Source: Hyphococcus sp. (GTDB lineage: Bacteria; Pseudomonadota; Alphaproteobacteria; Caulobacterales; Parvularculaceae). From it: DNA of 64,000 nucleotides. The stretch covers positions 1 to 64,000 of the forward strand of contig JABDJK010000001.1 in the NCBI GenBank assembly GCA_013002535.1, given 5' to 3'. The translations under genes and the position numbers were made by a program. The notes under the pieces are model-generated. The model was not told the origin of the DNA, searched no databases, and was given only the letters and a program-made list of their open reading frames with translations. Shown here piece after piece: positions 24,483-32,915 of this stretch (its first letter is position 1; each line of letters opens with the position of its first letter).

Positions 24483-25241
24483 ATGAACCGCAATAAACCG
24501 AACCAACTTTCCAACGCCCATAGCGGCCCGGCTTTCATCGGCTATTTGATGATCGCGCTCTGGTTCCTTTTGACGGTCATGGCGCCGGCGTCTGCACGCG
24601 CAGAAATGTCTGCCGCGTTCACGCTTACCGCCCAAGACATCCTCCCGGAAATTGAAATGGCCCTCAGCGATAACGGCATGCCCGTAGGCGGCGAAGTTGC
24701 GTTGTCAGCGCCCGGTCAGATCGTATCGTCCGGCGGCCCGGCGATCATCCAGCATATCAGCTATAATGCGAATTCAGGACGCTTTATCCTGCGCATTGTC
24801 GGCGCGCCGGCGCCCGTAGCCGGTGTTGTGAAAACAACTGAGACATATCCGATGCTCACCCGCGATGTTGCGCGAGGCGATGTCATTGCATCCAGCGATA
24901 TCGCCTTCATTGAAACAGGCGCGGCAAATTCGGCGCGCTACATCAAAGATGCAGATGCGCTGATCGGAATGGAGGCGCGCCGTCCGTTACGGGCCGAAAC
25001 GCCGTTGCGCGACAGCGATGTGATCGCGCCAGTGCTCGTCAATCGCGGCGCGCTTGTTACCGTTACCTTTGTCAGCGATGGCTTGCGTCTTTCGCATCAG
25101 GGCGTCGCCCAGGACGCCGGCGCCAAGGGCGACGTCGTTGCTGTTGAAAATGTCGCCAGCGAGCGAACCCTCAAAGGTGTTGTCGCCGGCCGAAACCTCA
25201 TTCGCGTTTTCTCAACGAATTCAAATTCCGTTGAAGGATAA
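24483..25241 (+). CDS. flgA: Flagella basal body P-ring formation protein FlgA
   Basis: 252 residues. A signal-anchor region (IALWFLLTVMAPASARAE) is followed by a variable part and a C-terminal SAF domain (YPMLTRDVARGDVIASSDI, MEARRPLRAETPLRDSDV, RGALVTVTF, VENVASERTLKGVVAG). FlgA is the periplasmic chaperone for FlgI. Its stop codon overlaps the Shine-Dalgarno of flgH (GAAGGA). flgI is not adjacent here. Confidence 0.93.
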   Translation: MNRNKPNQLSNAHSGPAFIGYLMIALWFLLTVMAPASARAEMSAAFTLTAQDILPEIEMALSDNGMPVGGEVALSAPGQIVSSGGPAIIQHISYNANSGRFILRIVGAPAPVAGVVKTTETYPMLTRDVARGDVIASSDIAFIETGAANSARYIKDADALIGMEARRPLRAETPLRDSDVIAPVLVNRGALVTVTFVSDGLRLSHQGVAQDAGAKGDVVAVENVASERTLKGVVAGRNLIRVFSTNSNSVEG

Positions 25242-25245
25242 ATTG

Positions 25246-25989
25246 ATGTCGTATTTCTCAAAGCTTTTTCTCGCCGCGCTCCTCAGCGCCACGGCCGCGT
25301 GTTCAACTGTCGACCGAATAAAAAATATCGGTGAAGCGCCGGCCTTCGCGCCAACAGAAAACCCGGCAAAGATGCTCGGCGCCCGCGAAGTTGCGCTGCC
25401 AATGCCGGCGAACTACGATGAACCAGGCAATGCAAATTCATTGTGGCGCCCCGGGTCCCGCACATTTTTCCGCGACCAACGCGCAAGGCGCGCCGGCGAT
25501 ATCGTCACCGTCGTTATCGATATCAATGATCGCGCGAGATTGAACAACACAACAGAACGCAGCCGCGCCAATGGCGAAAGCGCCGGCCTCCCCGCCTTTG
25601 GCGGTTTTGAGCAGCGCATTGTTGATCTGTTACCCGACGGAGCAAATGCATCGTCCCTCGTCGATATGTCTTCGGATTCAACATCGCGCGGCGAAGGCAG
25701 CGTTGATCGCCGCGAAGACGTGGAACTCACCGTCGCCGCCATCGTCACACAAGTCCTACCCAACGGAAATCTTGTTGTCGCCGGCAAGCAGGAAGTACGG
25801 GTCAACTATGAACTTCGCGAGTTGACGGTCACTGGCATTATTCGCCCGGAAGACATATCCAACGCCAACCGCATTCAGCATACGCAAATCGCCGAGGCGC
25901 GAATTTCCTATGGCGGTCGCGGACACCTCACCGATGTGCAACAAGCGCGTTACGGCCAACAACTCTACGATATTCTGTTTCCGTTTTAG
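25246..25989 (+). CDS. flgH: Flagellar L-ring protein FlgH
   Basis: 247 residues from ATG 25246, four bases after the flgA stop; an upstream extension would read through flgA in another frame. A lipoprotein signal ends at TAACS. The FlgH core is plain: SLWRPGSRTFFRDQRARRAG, GDIVTVVIDINDRA, LPNGNLVVAGKQEVRVNYE, and RPEDISNANRIQHTQIAEAR, ending near YDILFPF. FlgH forms the outer-membrane ring around the rod. A strong hairpin follows 32 bp after the stop. Confidence 0.95.
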   Translation: MSYFSKLFLAALLSATAACSTVDRIKNIGEAPAFAPTENPAKMLGAREVALPMPANYDEPGNANSLWRPGSRTFFRDQRARRAGDIVTVVIDINDRARLNNTTERSRANGESAGLPAFGGFEQRIVDLLPDGANASSLVDMSSDSTSRGEGSVDRREDVELTVAAIVTQVLPNGNLVVAGKQEVRVNYELRELTVTGIIRPEDISNANRIQHTQIAEARISYGGRGHLTDVQQARYGQQLYDILFPF

Positions 25990-26011
25990 GCCCTCATTTT
26001 CAGCGATATCT

Positions 26012-26051
26012 ATAAAAAACAAACGCGATCAGTTTTTCTCTGATCGCGTTT
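26012..26051. terminator. Hairpin terminator, probably bidirectional
   Basis: AAACGCGATCAG (26021-26032) pairs perfectly with CTGATCGCGTTT (26040-26051), a 12-bp stem with a 7-base loop. Read leftward it is followed by GTTTTTTAT, a proper U-run, so it best terminates a minus-strand transcript coming from the 26052-26250 gap. Read rightward it closes the flgFGAH transcript with only the TTT of the stem as tail. Confidence 0.8.
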
Positions 26052-26252
26052 ATCCCATTCGTCCCGTTCTGGCCAAAAAGTTCTTCGTTTCTATAAGCGT
26101 GTAACTTTGCGCAGGTGGGGAGTCATGACGTTCTAACGTTGTTTTGGTTCGAAGCGCACTCTCCGTTGTCTGGTTCGACCCATGTTCCGTAGGCTTCAGG
26201 AGGGGATAGTACCTACAAGGACGATCTCATACTGAAAACGAACAATCGTCAA
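26052..26252 (-). ncRNA. Candidate small RNA, family unknown
   Basis: The gap between flgH and the lipase gene has no coding frame. On the minus strand TTGACG (26252-26247) is a -35-like box, with TATGAG-like sequence following at a rather short distance. The presumed transcript would start near 26220 with TCGTCC, whose complement GGACGA recurs just before the terminator hairpin, so the ends can pair. A GTAGG/CCTAC stem sits at the 5' end. A 6S-type RNA is conceivable but I could not align it to a consensus. Confidence is low. Confidence 0.28.
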
Positions 26253-26346
26253 TCCGAAATCGCGTTAACTATATTCACAATTTACGTTTTATTAACGAAG
26301 GTAAACGGGAAATCTGGAAAACGAGAATTCCGGCTATTGTCTTAGA

Positions 26347-27300
26347 TCAATTCGCCCGCTGGTTGGTCGAATTGGTCTCGTTTGCAGCAGTAATTCTCTC
26401 GCCAATCCAGCCCGCAACATCACGCCAAACGATTTCGGCCTGAAGATCGCGAAACAGCATATGCCAGCCGTCCGGATAGCGTTTTATGTCGGTTTTCGCC
26501 GCCAACCGCTCGGCGGCATTCGCCTGTTTCTTTACCGGAATTATTTCATCTTTCTCCCCGATCAGAAAAAGCACAGGAGTTTCAACCGCCTCCGGCGCGG
26601 CATACGCCTCCCCCATGATTCGAATGACGCCGACGACGGCGTCGAGACGGGTTTGTTTGATGACCAGCGGGTCGCGCCACATTTCTCGCAGAACCTCGAT
26701 ATTATCCGTAGCCTGACGTTCGGCGCGCTCACCGGTCAGGGTTTTACCGGGTGCAAACCCGGCGGCAAGATTGGCGCTGATGCGATACGGCAATGGCAAA
26801 GCGCGCCCGCCCCAAACGCCCGGCGCCGCCAGTATCAATCCGTCTACCTCTAGCGGCGCCTGCGCCTCGGCGGCCATCACGACCGCGGCGCCCATTGAAT
26901 GCCCAACTACATAAGTCGGCAGACCTGGATGCGACGCACGCGCAGCACTAATCACCGCCCGCAGATCCGCTTTCATGGTCTCACCGCCCTGCCACCGCCC
27001 CGGCGGACCTGTCAGCCCGTGACCACGCTGATCATAAGCATAGGTTGTAATGGATGAGCTCTTCGCCCAATACGTTGCCGGCCCCTCATACATGCGCGAA
27101 TAATCATTCATGCCGTGAAGGGCTATGACAATCGCGCGCGGGGTTTCGGCCTCCCAACGTTTTAAGCCAAGCAATGCGCCGTCAATCGATTGAACGACGT
27201 TCCCGGCAACCACCGGCGGCGCAATCGGCGCCGGCGCATCAGGAAAAGAGACGCAGGCGTTCAAAAACATTGCGCCCGCAGTAAAAATTAGCTTGCGCAT
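26347..27300 (-). CDS. Alpha/beta hydrolase, lysophospholipase-like lipoprotein
   Basis: 317 residues. A short signal ending FLNAC suggests lipidation at Cys16. The serine hydrolase core is complete: HGMNDYSRMYEGPA oxyanion region, YDQRGHGLTG, nucleophile Ser135 in GHSMG, acid in LIGEKDEIIP and histidine in YPDGWHMLFRD. This is the monoacylglycerol lipase / lysophospholipase L2 (Hydrolase_4) type. The gene starts where the marR stop ends (shared base region at 27300), in the operon hppD-marR-lipase. Substrate unknown. Confidence 0.87.
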   Translation of the reverse strand: MRKLIFTAGAMFLNACVSFPDAPAPIAPPVVAGNVVQSIDGALLGLKRWEAETPRAIVIALHGMNDYSRMYEGPATYWAKSSSITTYAYDQRGHGLTGPPGRWQGGETMKADLRAVISAARASHPGLPTYVVGHSMGAAVVMAAEAQAPLEVDGLILAAPGVWGGRALPLPYRISANLAAGFAPGKTLTGERAERQATDNIEVLREMWRDPLVIKQTRLDAVVGVIRIMGEAYAAPEAVETPVLFLIGEKDEIIPVKKQANAAERLAAKTDIKRYPDGWHMLFRDLQAEIVWRDVAGWIGERITAANETNSTNQRAN

Positions 27301-27773
27301 TACGTTTTCGTTTTCGCCATTAGTTTCGAAAGCGCCGCATCCAGAGCGCGGCGCTCTTTGAGGGCCAACGCCGCCATCAATTCATCTTCATACTCCAGCG
27401 CTTTTTCGGCAACGCGATCGAACAACGCCCTACCGTCAGCGGACAATGACAACATGGAAACGCGGCGGTCGGTTTCGCTCGGCGCACGGCAAACAATGCT
27501 CTTTTCTTCAAGATTGGCGACGGCGCGGCTGACCGTCATCTTGTCCATGGGCGTTCGCGCGACGACATCGCGCGCCGCAACACTTTCAGCTTGCGCGACA
27601 ACGGCGAGCACGCGCCATTCCGGTATGGTCAAGTTTTCATCGGCGTAAGTTTTCGCGAGCCGGCCGGAAAGCGCGTGCCCCAGCGCCACGATGCGATAGG
27701 GCGTGAATTCCTCAAGAACCAAATTCCGCGAACGCGCCGCGGTTCGTTTTTCCGGTTTGACCAGCGTCGCCAT
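27300..27773 (-). CDS. MarR family transcriptional regulator
   Basis: 157 residues. A winged-helix core with LTIPEWRVLAVVAQAESVAA, recognition region TPMDKMTVSRAVANLEEKSI and wing APSETDRRVSMLSLSADGRA. MarR proteins bind short palindromes as dimers and release DNA on binding small phenolic ligands. It sits 14 bases after hppD in the same operon, and a perfect 18-bp palindrome lies in the hppD promoter, so autoregulation together with hppD is likely. The ligand may be a tyrosine-pathway aromatic, by inference. Confidence 0.9.
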   Translation of the reverse strand: MATLVKPEKRTAARSRNLVLEEFTPYRIVALGHALSGRLAKTYADENLTIPEWRVLAVVAQAESVAARDVVARTPMDKMTVSRAVANLEEKSIVCRAPSETDRRVSMLSLSADGRALFDRVAEKALEYEDELMAALALKERRALDAALSKLMAKTKT

Positions 27774-27787
27774 TTCGCGAAACGCGC

Positions 27788-28855
27788 CTAACCGGCGTCT
27801 TTCAGAACGCCGCGGCGAATTTGATCTTCTTCAATCGACTCAAATAGCGCCTTGAAGTTGCCTTCGCCAAAGCCTTCATTTCCCTTGCGCTGAATGATTT
27901 CATAGAAAATCGGCCCGATGGCGTCTTGCGTAAAGATCTGCAGCAAGAGGCCCTGATCTTCTGTGGGCGCGCCATCAATCAGGATGTGGTTTTTTTGCAG
28001 GCGAGGCAGATCTTCACCATGATCGCCAACGCGCTCGTCAACTTTTTCATAATAAGTGTCCGGGGTTTCCTGAAACGGCACCGAGCGTTTGCGCAAATCT
28101 TCGACGGTCTTATAGATATCGTCCGTGCCGAGCGCGATATGCTGAATGCCCTCGCCATTATAGCGCTGCAGGAATTCTTCGATCTGGGATTTGTCGTCCT
28201 GACTTTCATTGAGCGGTATGCGAATTTTACCGCATGGGGACGTCATCGCTTTTGAGATAAGACCCGTCAGTTTTCCTTCAATATCGAAGTAGCGAATTTC
28301 GCGGAAATTGAAGATGTCTTCGTAGTAAGACGCCCACTTGTCCATATTGCCGCGATGAAGATTGTGCGTCAGGTGATCGATATATGTTAGCCCCGCATCA
28401 TTCTTTGAAGGATCAGCGCCCACAATCGGTTCGAAATCAACATCGTAAATCGTCTTCGCGCCATAGCGATCAACGAGATATACGTTCAAACCGCCAATGC
28501 CCTCGATGCCCGGAATGTTCAATTCCATGGGCCCGGCTTTCGCTTCAATGGGTTTCGCCCCGCGTTTTACTGCTTCCTCAAACGCGAACTGCGCGTCTTT
28601 CACTCGAAACGCCATGGCGTTGGCGCCGGCGCCATGTTGATTGATGAATGCGGCGGGTTGGCCCGTGTCTTCACGGTTCAGGAGAAAATTGATTTCGCCC
28701 TGGCGGTAGTGAATGACGTCTTTAGATCGATGCCTGCCGACCGCGGTAAAACCAAGTTGCTCAAATAGCTGCGCCAGTTTTTCTGGCTCCCGTGAAGTGT
28801 ATTCAACGAATTCGAACCCATCGGTTCCAATAGGGTTTTCAAACAAATCGGCCAT
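27788..28855 (-). CDS. hppD: 4-hydroxyphenylpyruvate dioxygenase
   Basis: 355 residues from ATG 28855, supported by GGAGGAGAG about nine bases upstream; the longer reading to 28924 would run across the promoter palindrome. The C-terminal catalytic VOC domain carries the iron ligands: His in IDHLTHNLHRGNM, His in GIQHIALGTDDI and Glu in PIFYEIIQRKGNEGFGEG. The enzyme converts 4-hydroxyphenylpyruvate to homogentisate, the entry step of tyrosine ring cleavage. maiA, a later step, is 0.9 kb away on the other strand; hmgA and a soluble fahA are not in the window. Confidence 0.95.
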   Translation of the reverse strand: MADLFENPIGTDGFEFVEYTSREPEKLAQLFEQLGFTAVGRHRSKDVIHYRQGEINFLLNREDTGQPAAFINQHGAGANAMAFRVKDAQFAFEEAVKRGAKPIEAKAGPMELNIPGIEGIGGLNVYLVDRYGAKTIYDVDFEPIVGADPSKNDAGLTYIDHLTHNLHRGNMDKWASYYEDIFNFREIRYFDIEGKLTGLISKAMTSPCGKIRIPLNESQDDKSQIEEFLQRYNGEGIQHIALGTDDIYKTVEDLRKRSVPFQETPDTYYEKVDERVGDHGEDLPRLQKNHILIDGAPTEDQGLLLQIFTQDAIGPIFYEIIQRKGNEGFGEGNFKALFESIEEDQIRRGVLKDAG

Positions 28856-28914
28856 GGCGTTTTCTCTCCTCCGAGCGCCCGGCATATCCGCGCGCTGCTT
28901 ATTCAAGCGGCAAT

Positions 28915-28942
28915 TTAGTAACATATGTTACTATTTTTGCAA
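28915..28942 (-). promoter_or_regulatory. hppD promoter with 18-bp MarR-type operator
   Basis: TAGTAACATATGTTACTA at 28916-28933 is a perfect palindrome. It lies between TTGCAA (28942-28937) and TACTAA (28920-28915), which would be -35 and -10 boxes with a 16-base spacer. Binding there would block RNA polymerase. The MarR gene two positions downstream is the obvious ligand-responsive repressor. Confidence 0.72.
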
Positions 28943-28979
28943 GAAGCACCGCGACATGGCTCGACGCCAGCCCGCTAAA

Positions 28980-29645
28980 TTATTCCAAAGGCTTTTCGGA
29001 GTTTCTGTTGGCGCAGATCATAAGCGCGCGAATGACGGTTTCAGGCGAAACCTCCGGGATAAATCGCTCTTGAACGATTGCGACTGTCTCATCGAGCTGC
29101 CAACCCAGCATGACGGTTCCTTTGTTCATTACTTTGCCCATGGATTTATTGAAGCGGAAACGGCCGGCGAATTCCGGGTGACGGCCAAATATCCGCAATA
29201 CATTCGCGAGATCGCCATAGGCGCGCTCACCGCTCCAGCGGAGATTGTCGAGAGACCAGTTTTCGTCGTATTGCGCATCCTGGCGCGAACAGTGAGTGGT
29301 CAATGGCTCCGGTTGCAGCGGTTCCGATTCCAGTTCGTAAATTGGCTCAATATCCGCGTCCGCAGAAGAACGTTTTTCATCCGCGCGCCTTCTCTCGCCT
29401 TGCAGGCCAGGTTTTCGGCGTCCATTCGATTTAGTCACGACGCCGTCGTGATCGGCTATCCGCCGGCCATAATTTTGGCCGCCGCCGGTTTCCGTTACCG
29501 CCGCTATTCGTTTTTGCTTTTGAGGTCGCTGGGCATCAGGTTGAAGATCAGCAGTTTTCTCCGTCGCCGATTGTGTTTTCTTCACATCGACTACGATATC
29601 GCCCGCCATCTTTTTAATGGCGTCTAACTGCTCTTCTGACAGCAC
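28980..29645 (-). CDS. Hypothetical protein with a VapE/VirE-like C-terminal fragment
   Basis: 221 residues starting at GTG 29645, with GAGAGAGGG about eight bases upstream. Residues 1-125 are charged and disordered-looking. The last 95 (NWSLDNLRWSGERAYG, VLRIFGRHPEFAGRFRFNK, ETVAIVQERFIPEVSPETVI) resemble the segment just before the P-loop in VapE/VirE-type phage or plasmid replication ATPases, where a line of the form LxxHPxxxGxxxxN recurs. No Walker motif follows, so this is either a stand-alone adaptor or a remnant. It overlaps nothing on its strand and stands between hppD and maiA. Similarity is by eye only. Confidence 0.5.
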   Translation of the reverse strand: MLSEEQLDAIKKMAGDIVVDVKKTQSATEKTADLQPDAQRPQKQKRIAAVTETGGGQNYGRRIADHDGVVTKSNGRRKPGLQGERRRADEKRSSADADIEPIYELESEPLQPEPLTTHCSRQDAQYDENWSLDNLRWSGERAYGDLANVLRIFGRHPEFAGRFRFNKSMGKVMNKGTVMLGWQLDETVAIVQERFIPEVSPETVIRALMICANRNSEKPLE

Positions 29646-29752
29646 CGGCCCTGCCCTCTCTCACCAGTTTTACTTATCCCTTGGACATGTTCTAAAATTC
29701 GCCAACAATGAGCGGCGAATTTTAGTAAAATTATTTGGAACGGGATTATTTG

Positions 29753-30394
29753 ATGAAGCTTTTTGGATATTGGCGCTCAAGCGCCACTTACCGCGTTCGT
29801 ATTGCGCTCGCCTTGAAGGGCGTTGAATACGAATACGTCCCGATCAACCTGTTAAAGGGCGAACACAAAAGCGGTGACTATCTTGCAAAAAATCCGATGG
29901 GACTTGTTCCATCGATGGAAACGGATTGCGGCGAAATAGTAACGCAGTCGATTGCAATAATGGAGTATCTGGAGGAATCGAACCCCAACCCCACTATCCT
30001 GCCAGACAATGCAATTGACCGCGCTCGCGCTCGCGCCATGGCGCAGACCCTGGCGTGCGAGGCGCAGCCGCTTATGAACTTGCGCATACAGAATTTTCTA
30101 AAAAATGACATGGAAGCCTCCTCCGAGGCAATGGCCGCATGGCTCAATCAATGGCCCGGCGGCGCCATGCGTTCGGTTGAGCGTCAGGTCGATAAATTCG
30201 GCGGCGACTATTGCGTTGGTCATACGCCGACCGTCGCCGATTGCTGCCTGGTCCCACAAATGTACGGCGCCTTGCGTTTCGGAATTGATGTTGGTGACAT
30301 GCCTCGCTTGCGCGAAATCTATGAACGCTGCTGCGCCCTCCCGGCATTTGCGCTTGCGCATCCCGACAATCAGATCGATGCGGTAAAGGGGTAG
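29753..30394 (+). CDS. maiA: Maleylacetoacetate isomerase (zeta-class GST)
   Basis: 213 residues from ATG 29753, with GGAACGGGA upstream. The N-terminal thioredoxin-like domain has the zeta-class signature SSATYRVRIALALKG with the catalytic Ser pair, KNPMGLVPSME, and TQSIAIMEYLEE for glutathione binding. The C-terminal helical domain ends FALAHPDNQIDA. The enzyme isomerises maleylacetoacetate to fumarylacetoacetate in homogentisate breakdown, in line with hppD nearby. It is followed on the same strand by the gamma carbonic anhydrase. Confidence 0.93.
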   Translation: MKLFGYWRSSATYRVRIALALKGVEYEYVPINLLKGEHKSGDYLAKNPMGLVPSMETDCGEIVTQSIAIMEYLEESNPNPTILPDNAIDRARARAMAQTLACEAQPLMNLRIQNFLKNDMEASSEAMAAWLNQWPGGAMRSVERQVDKFGGDYCVGHTPTVADCCLVPQMYGALRFGIDVGDMPRLREIYERCCALPAFALAHPDNQIDAVKG

Positions 30395-30465
30395 AAATCA
30401 GGCGCTGATATTGTTGTACCAACGCGATTGACCGCGCGGGCCTGCGCCGCGTAAAAGCGGCGTCC

Positions 30466-31005
30466 ATGGAACCCATCATCTTCGCTATCCAAGGCAAATC
30501 CCCCATCATTCACGATACGGCGTTTATTGCGCCCGGCGCAGTCGTTTGCGGCGACGTAGAGATCGGCGCAAACGCGTCTATCTGGTATGGCTGCGTTTTG
30601 CGCGGCGATGAAAACAAGATCACCATCGGCGCCGGTTCTAACATTCAGGACGGCACAATTATTCACGTAGACAATCCGGCGATGAACGGGATTGCGACAA
30701 CCATCGGCGAGAATGTTCTGGTTGGTCACAAATGCATGCTCCACGGCGCGACGGTGCACGATGGCGGCTTTGTCGGCATGTGCGCAACCATGCTCGATCA
30801 TTCCGTGGTCGAAACCGGCGCTATGCTCGCTGCCGGCGCGTTTCTCTCACCCCGAAAAATCGTCCCCGCCGGCGAAATGTGGGCCGGGATGCCGGCAAGG
30901 AAATTCCGCGATCTCCGCGAGGGCGAGGACAAGATGGCGTTGATGGGCGCCGCACACTACGTCGAAGAAGCACGTCGCCACCGTGACGCCCTCGCCGAAA
31001 AATAA
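30466..31005 (+). CDS. Gamma carbonic anhydrase family protein
   Basis: 179 residues of left-handed beta-helix hexapeptide repeats (VVCGDVEIGANASIWYGCVL). The three zinc-binding histidines of active gamma carbonic anhydrases are all present: His67 in IIHVD, His88 and His93 in VGHKCMLHG. Related YrdA/CaiE-like proteins often have unknown function, so catalysis is plausible but not certain. It lies 71 bp after maiA and 42 bp before the DUF819 gene. Confidence 0.9.
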   Translation: MEPIIFAIQGKSPIIHDTAFIAPGAVVCGDVEIGANASIWYGCVLRGDENKITIGAGSNIQDGTIIHVDNPAMNGIATTIGENVLVGHKCMLHGATVHDGGFVGMCATMLDHSVVETGAMLAAGAFLSPRKIVPAGEMWAGMPARKFRDLREGEDKMALMGAAHYVEEARRHRDALAEK

Positions 31006-31047
31006 ACCCGTCAAAATTCAAAAATAAACATCCAAACGGAGACCGTC

Positions 31048-32301
31048 ATGGAAGAAAGCCAGGCTCTATTTGCCAATGACGCAGTCATCCTTGGGCTGTT
31101 AATGATCATTCTTGCGGTGATCTTCAAAACATCGTCGAGCGATCACCCGGGCCTCAAACGCTTTTACGGCGTCGTTCCGATGCTCCTGCTTTGCTATTTC
31201 GTTCCGTCGCTCTTGACGACTTTCAATATCGTCGATGGCGAACATTCGAACCTCTATTTTGTCGCCTCGCGCTACCTACTGCCTGCGTGTCTCGTCCTGC
31301 TGACGCTGAGCGTCGATCTGCGCGAGATTGCGCGGTTAGGGTGGAAGCCGATTGCCATGTTTCTCGCCGGCACTGTCGGTGTCATCGCCGGCGGTCCCGT
31401 CGCAATCCTGATTACTTCCATGTTCGCCCCCGATCTTGTCGGCGGGGCCGGACCGGAAGCCGTCTGGCGCGGCATGACAACAGTTGCCGGTTCGTGGATC
31501 GGCGGCGGCGCAAACCAGGCGGCGATGTATGAGATCTTCGGCCCGTCGGATCAGCTTTATTCAGTGATGATCACGGTCGATGTCATTGTCGCAGAAATCT
31601 GGATGGCGTTCTTGCTCATTGGCATTGGACGCCAGAAACAAATCAACAAATTCTTCCGCGCGGATACCTCCGCCGTCGATCATCTCCGTGACAAGATGGA
31701 AACGTTTTCCAAAAGCATAACCCGCGTGCCGACCACGGCGGACTTGATGATCATTCTCGGCATTGGCTTTGGCGCGACCGCCCTCGCCCATGGTCTCGCC
31801 GATATTATCGCGCCGTTTATTCAGGCAAATGCGCCGGGTTTGCAGAAATTCTCGCTTACATCCGGTTTCTTCTGGTTGATCGTGCTCTCGACAACCATCG
31901 GCGTCATTTTATCTTTCACCAAAGTGCGCGCCTATGAGGGCGCCGGCGCCTCAAAAATCGGCACGATTTTCATCTTCGTCCTTGTCGCAACGATCGGCAT
32001 GAAAATGGATATCAAGGCAATCGCGCAATATCCGGGCCTTTTTGTGGTCGGCGCGATCTGGATGTTGATCCACGTCTTCGTGTTGATCGCTGTCGGTTAC
32101 ATGATCAAGGCGCCGTATTTCTTCCTCGCTATCGGATCGAAAGCCAACATTGGCGGCGCGGCGTCTGCGCCCGTGCTCGCGGCGGCGTTCCATCCGGCGC
32201 TCGCGCCGGTGGGCGTTCTCCTTGCGGTGCTCGGTTATGTCCTCGGCACCTACGGCGCATGGCTCTGCGGCCTGCTGATGCAGGCGATCGCAGCGGGTTA
32301 G
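31048..32301 (+). CDS. DUF819 family membrane protein (YjcL-like)
   Basis: 417 residues with about eleven membrane segments. Typical DUF819 features include the middle loop with WRGMTTVAGSWIGGGANQAA and SVMITVDVIVAEIWMAFLL, and the late SKANIGGAASAPVLAAAFHP. The internal symmetry resembles transporters of the BASS/gluconate-like type, but no substrate is established for the family. GGAG seven bases upstream supports the start. Its stop overlaps the convergent PhnB-like gene by four bases. Confidence 0.9.
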   Translation: MEESQALFANDAVILGLLMIILAVIFKTSSSDHPGLKRFYGVVPMLLLCYFVPSLLTTFNIVDGEHSNLYFVASRYLLPACLVLLTLSVDLREIARLGWKPIAMFLAGTVGVIAGGPVAILITSMFAPDLVGGAGPEAVWRGMTTVAGSWIGGGANQAAMYEIFGPSDQLYSVMITVDVIVAEIWMAFLLIGIGRQKQINKFFRADTSAVDHLRDKMETFSKSITRVPTTADLMIILGIGFGATALAHGLADIIAPFIQANAPGLQKFSLTSGFFWLIVLSTTIGVILSFTKVRAYEGAGASKIGTIFIFVLVATIGMKMDIKAIAQYPGLFVVGAIWMLIHVFVLIAVGYMIKAPYFFLAIGSKANIGGAASAPVLAAAFHPALAPVGVLLAVLGYVLGTYGAWLCGLLMQAIAAG

Positions 32302-32714
32302 CTTGACGAAATATTCAGCATCCACTGAATACCGAATTTGTCGACACATTGCCCGAAATAGGAGCCCCAGAACTGATCCTGCATCGGCATAATCACCGCG
32401 CCGCCGTCAGAAAGTTTGGCGAATTTGTCGTCCGCATCAGCCTTTGACGACGGCGTGTGGGAGATCGAAAAATTGTTGCCTTGCTTTGACGGGCCTCCAA
32501 AACTTTCCGCCGTGTCCGATCCCATAAGCACGCTGTCGCCGATGCGATAAGACACATGCATGATCTTGTCTTTGTCGGAATCCGCGACGCCCATTTCCGG
32601 CGGGCCGTCGCCGAAGGTCGAGATCATTTCAAAATCGCCGCCAAAAACGGTTTTGTAGAAATTAAATGCGTCGGCGCAATTGCCGTTGAAAGTGAGGTAA
32701 ATGGAAAGGGTCAT
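32298..32714 (-). CDS. PhnB-like VOC family protein
   Basis: 138 residues from ATG 32714, set by AGGAG six bases upstream. Single VOC domain of the PhnB/YjdN type: YLTFNGNCADAFNFYKTVFG, HVSYRIGDSVLMGSD, then DQFWGSYFGQCVDKFGIQWM near the end. Despite the name, PhnB relatives are not shown to act in phosphonate metabolism. It is a single-gene unit converging on the DUF819 gene. Confidence 0.88.
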   Translation of the reverse strand: MTLSIYLTFNGNCADAFNFYKTVFGGDFEMISTFGDGPPEMGVADSDKDKIMHVSYRIGDSVLMGSDTAESFGGPSKQGNNFSISHTPSSKADADDKFAKLSDGGAVIMPMQDQFWGSYFGQCVDKFGIQWMLNISSS

Positions 32715-32815
32715 GGGGGGCTCCTGAGGCGTCTGGTGATGCTTTAAGCATAAATTCCGCACGCAAGCATGACGCAGTGCAGCGTCCGCAAAAAATGGCC
32801 ATAAATAAAAATAAT

Positions 32816-32850
32816 GTCATTGCCGGACTTGTTTCGACAATCTAGGGCGC
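32816..32850. repeat. REP-type repeat of the common GTCATTGCCGGACTTG class
   Basis: GTCATTGCCGGACTTG followed by TTTCGACAATCTAGGGCG. This has the form of the short intergenic palindromes (commonly GTCATTCCCGGACTTG plus a complementary arm) found in many proteobacterial genomes. It lies between the PhnB-like gene start and the penicillin acylase stop. One arm is imperfect. Confidence 0.55.
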
Positions 32851-32915
32851 CTTGTTGCGTGACCTCCCTGGGATGCGCGAAATAAATCCAAGCATGACAA
32901 CCGCGAGGGACGTCC

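Noticed and set aside
26052-26252. Firm assignment of the candidate RNA as 6S RNA
   Set aside because: I could not recover the central bubble or closing stems by hand; kept only as an unassigned candidate.
28713-29627. 304-residue plus-strand frame crossing the hppD promoter and the VapE-like gene
   Set aside because: Arg/Phe-rich antisense translation; the minus-strand reading has a good Shine-Dalgarno and family resemblance.
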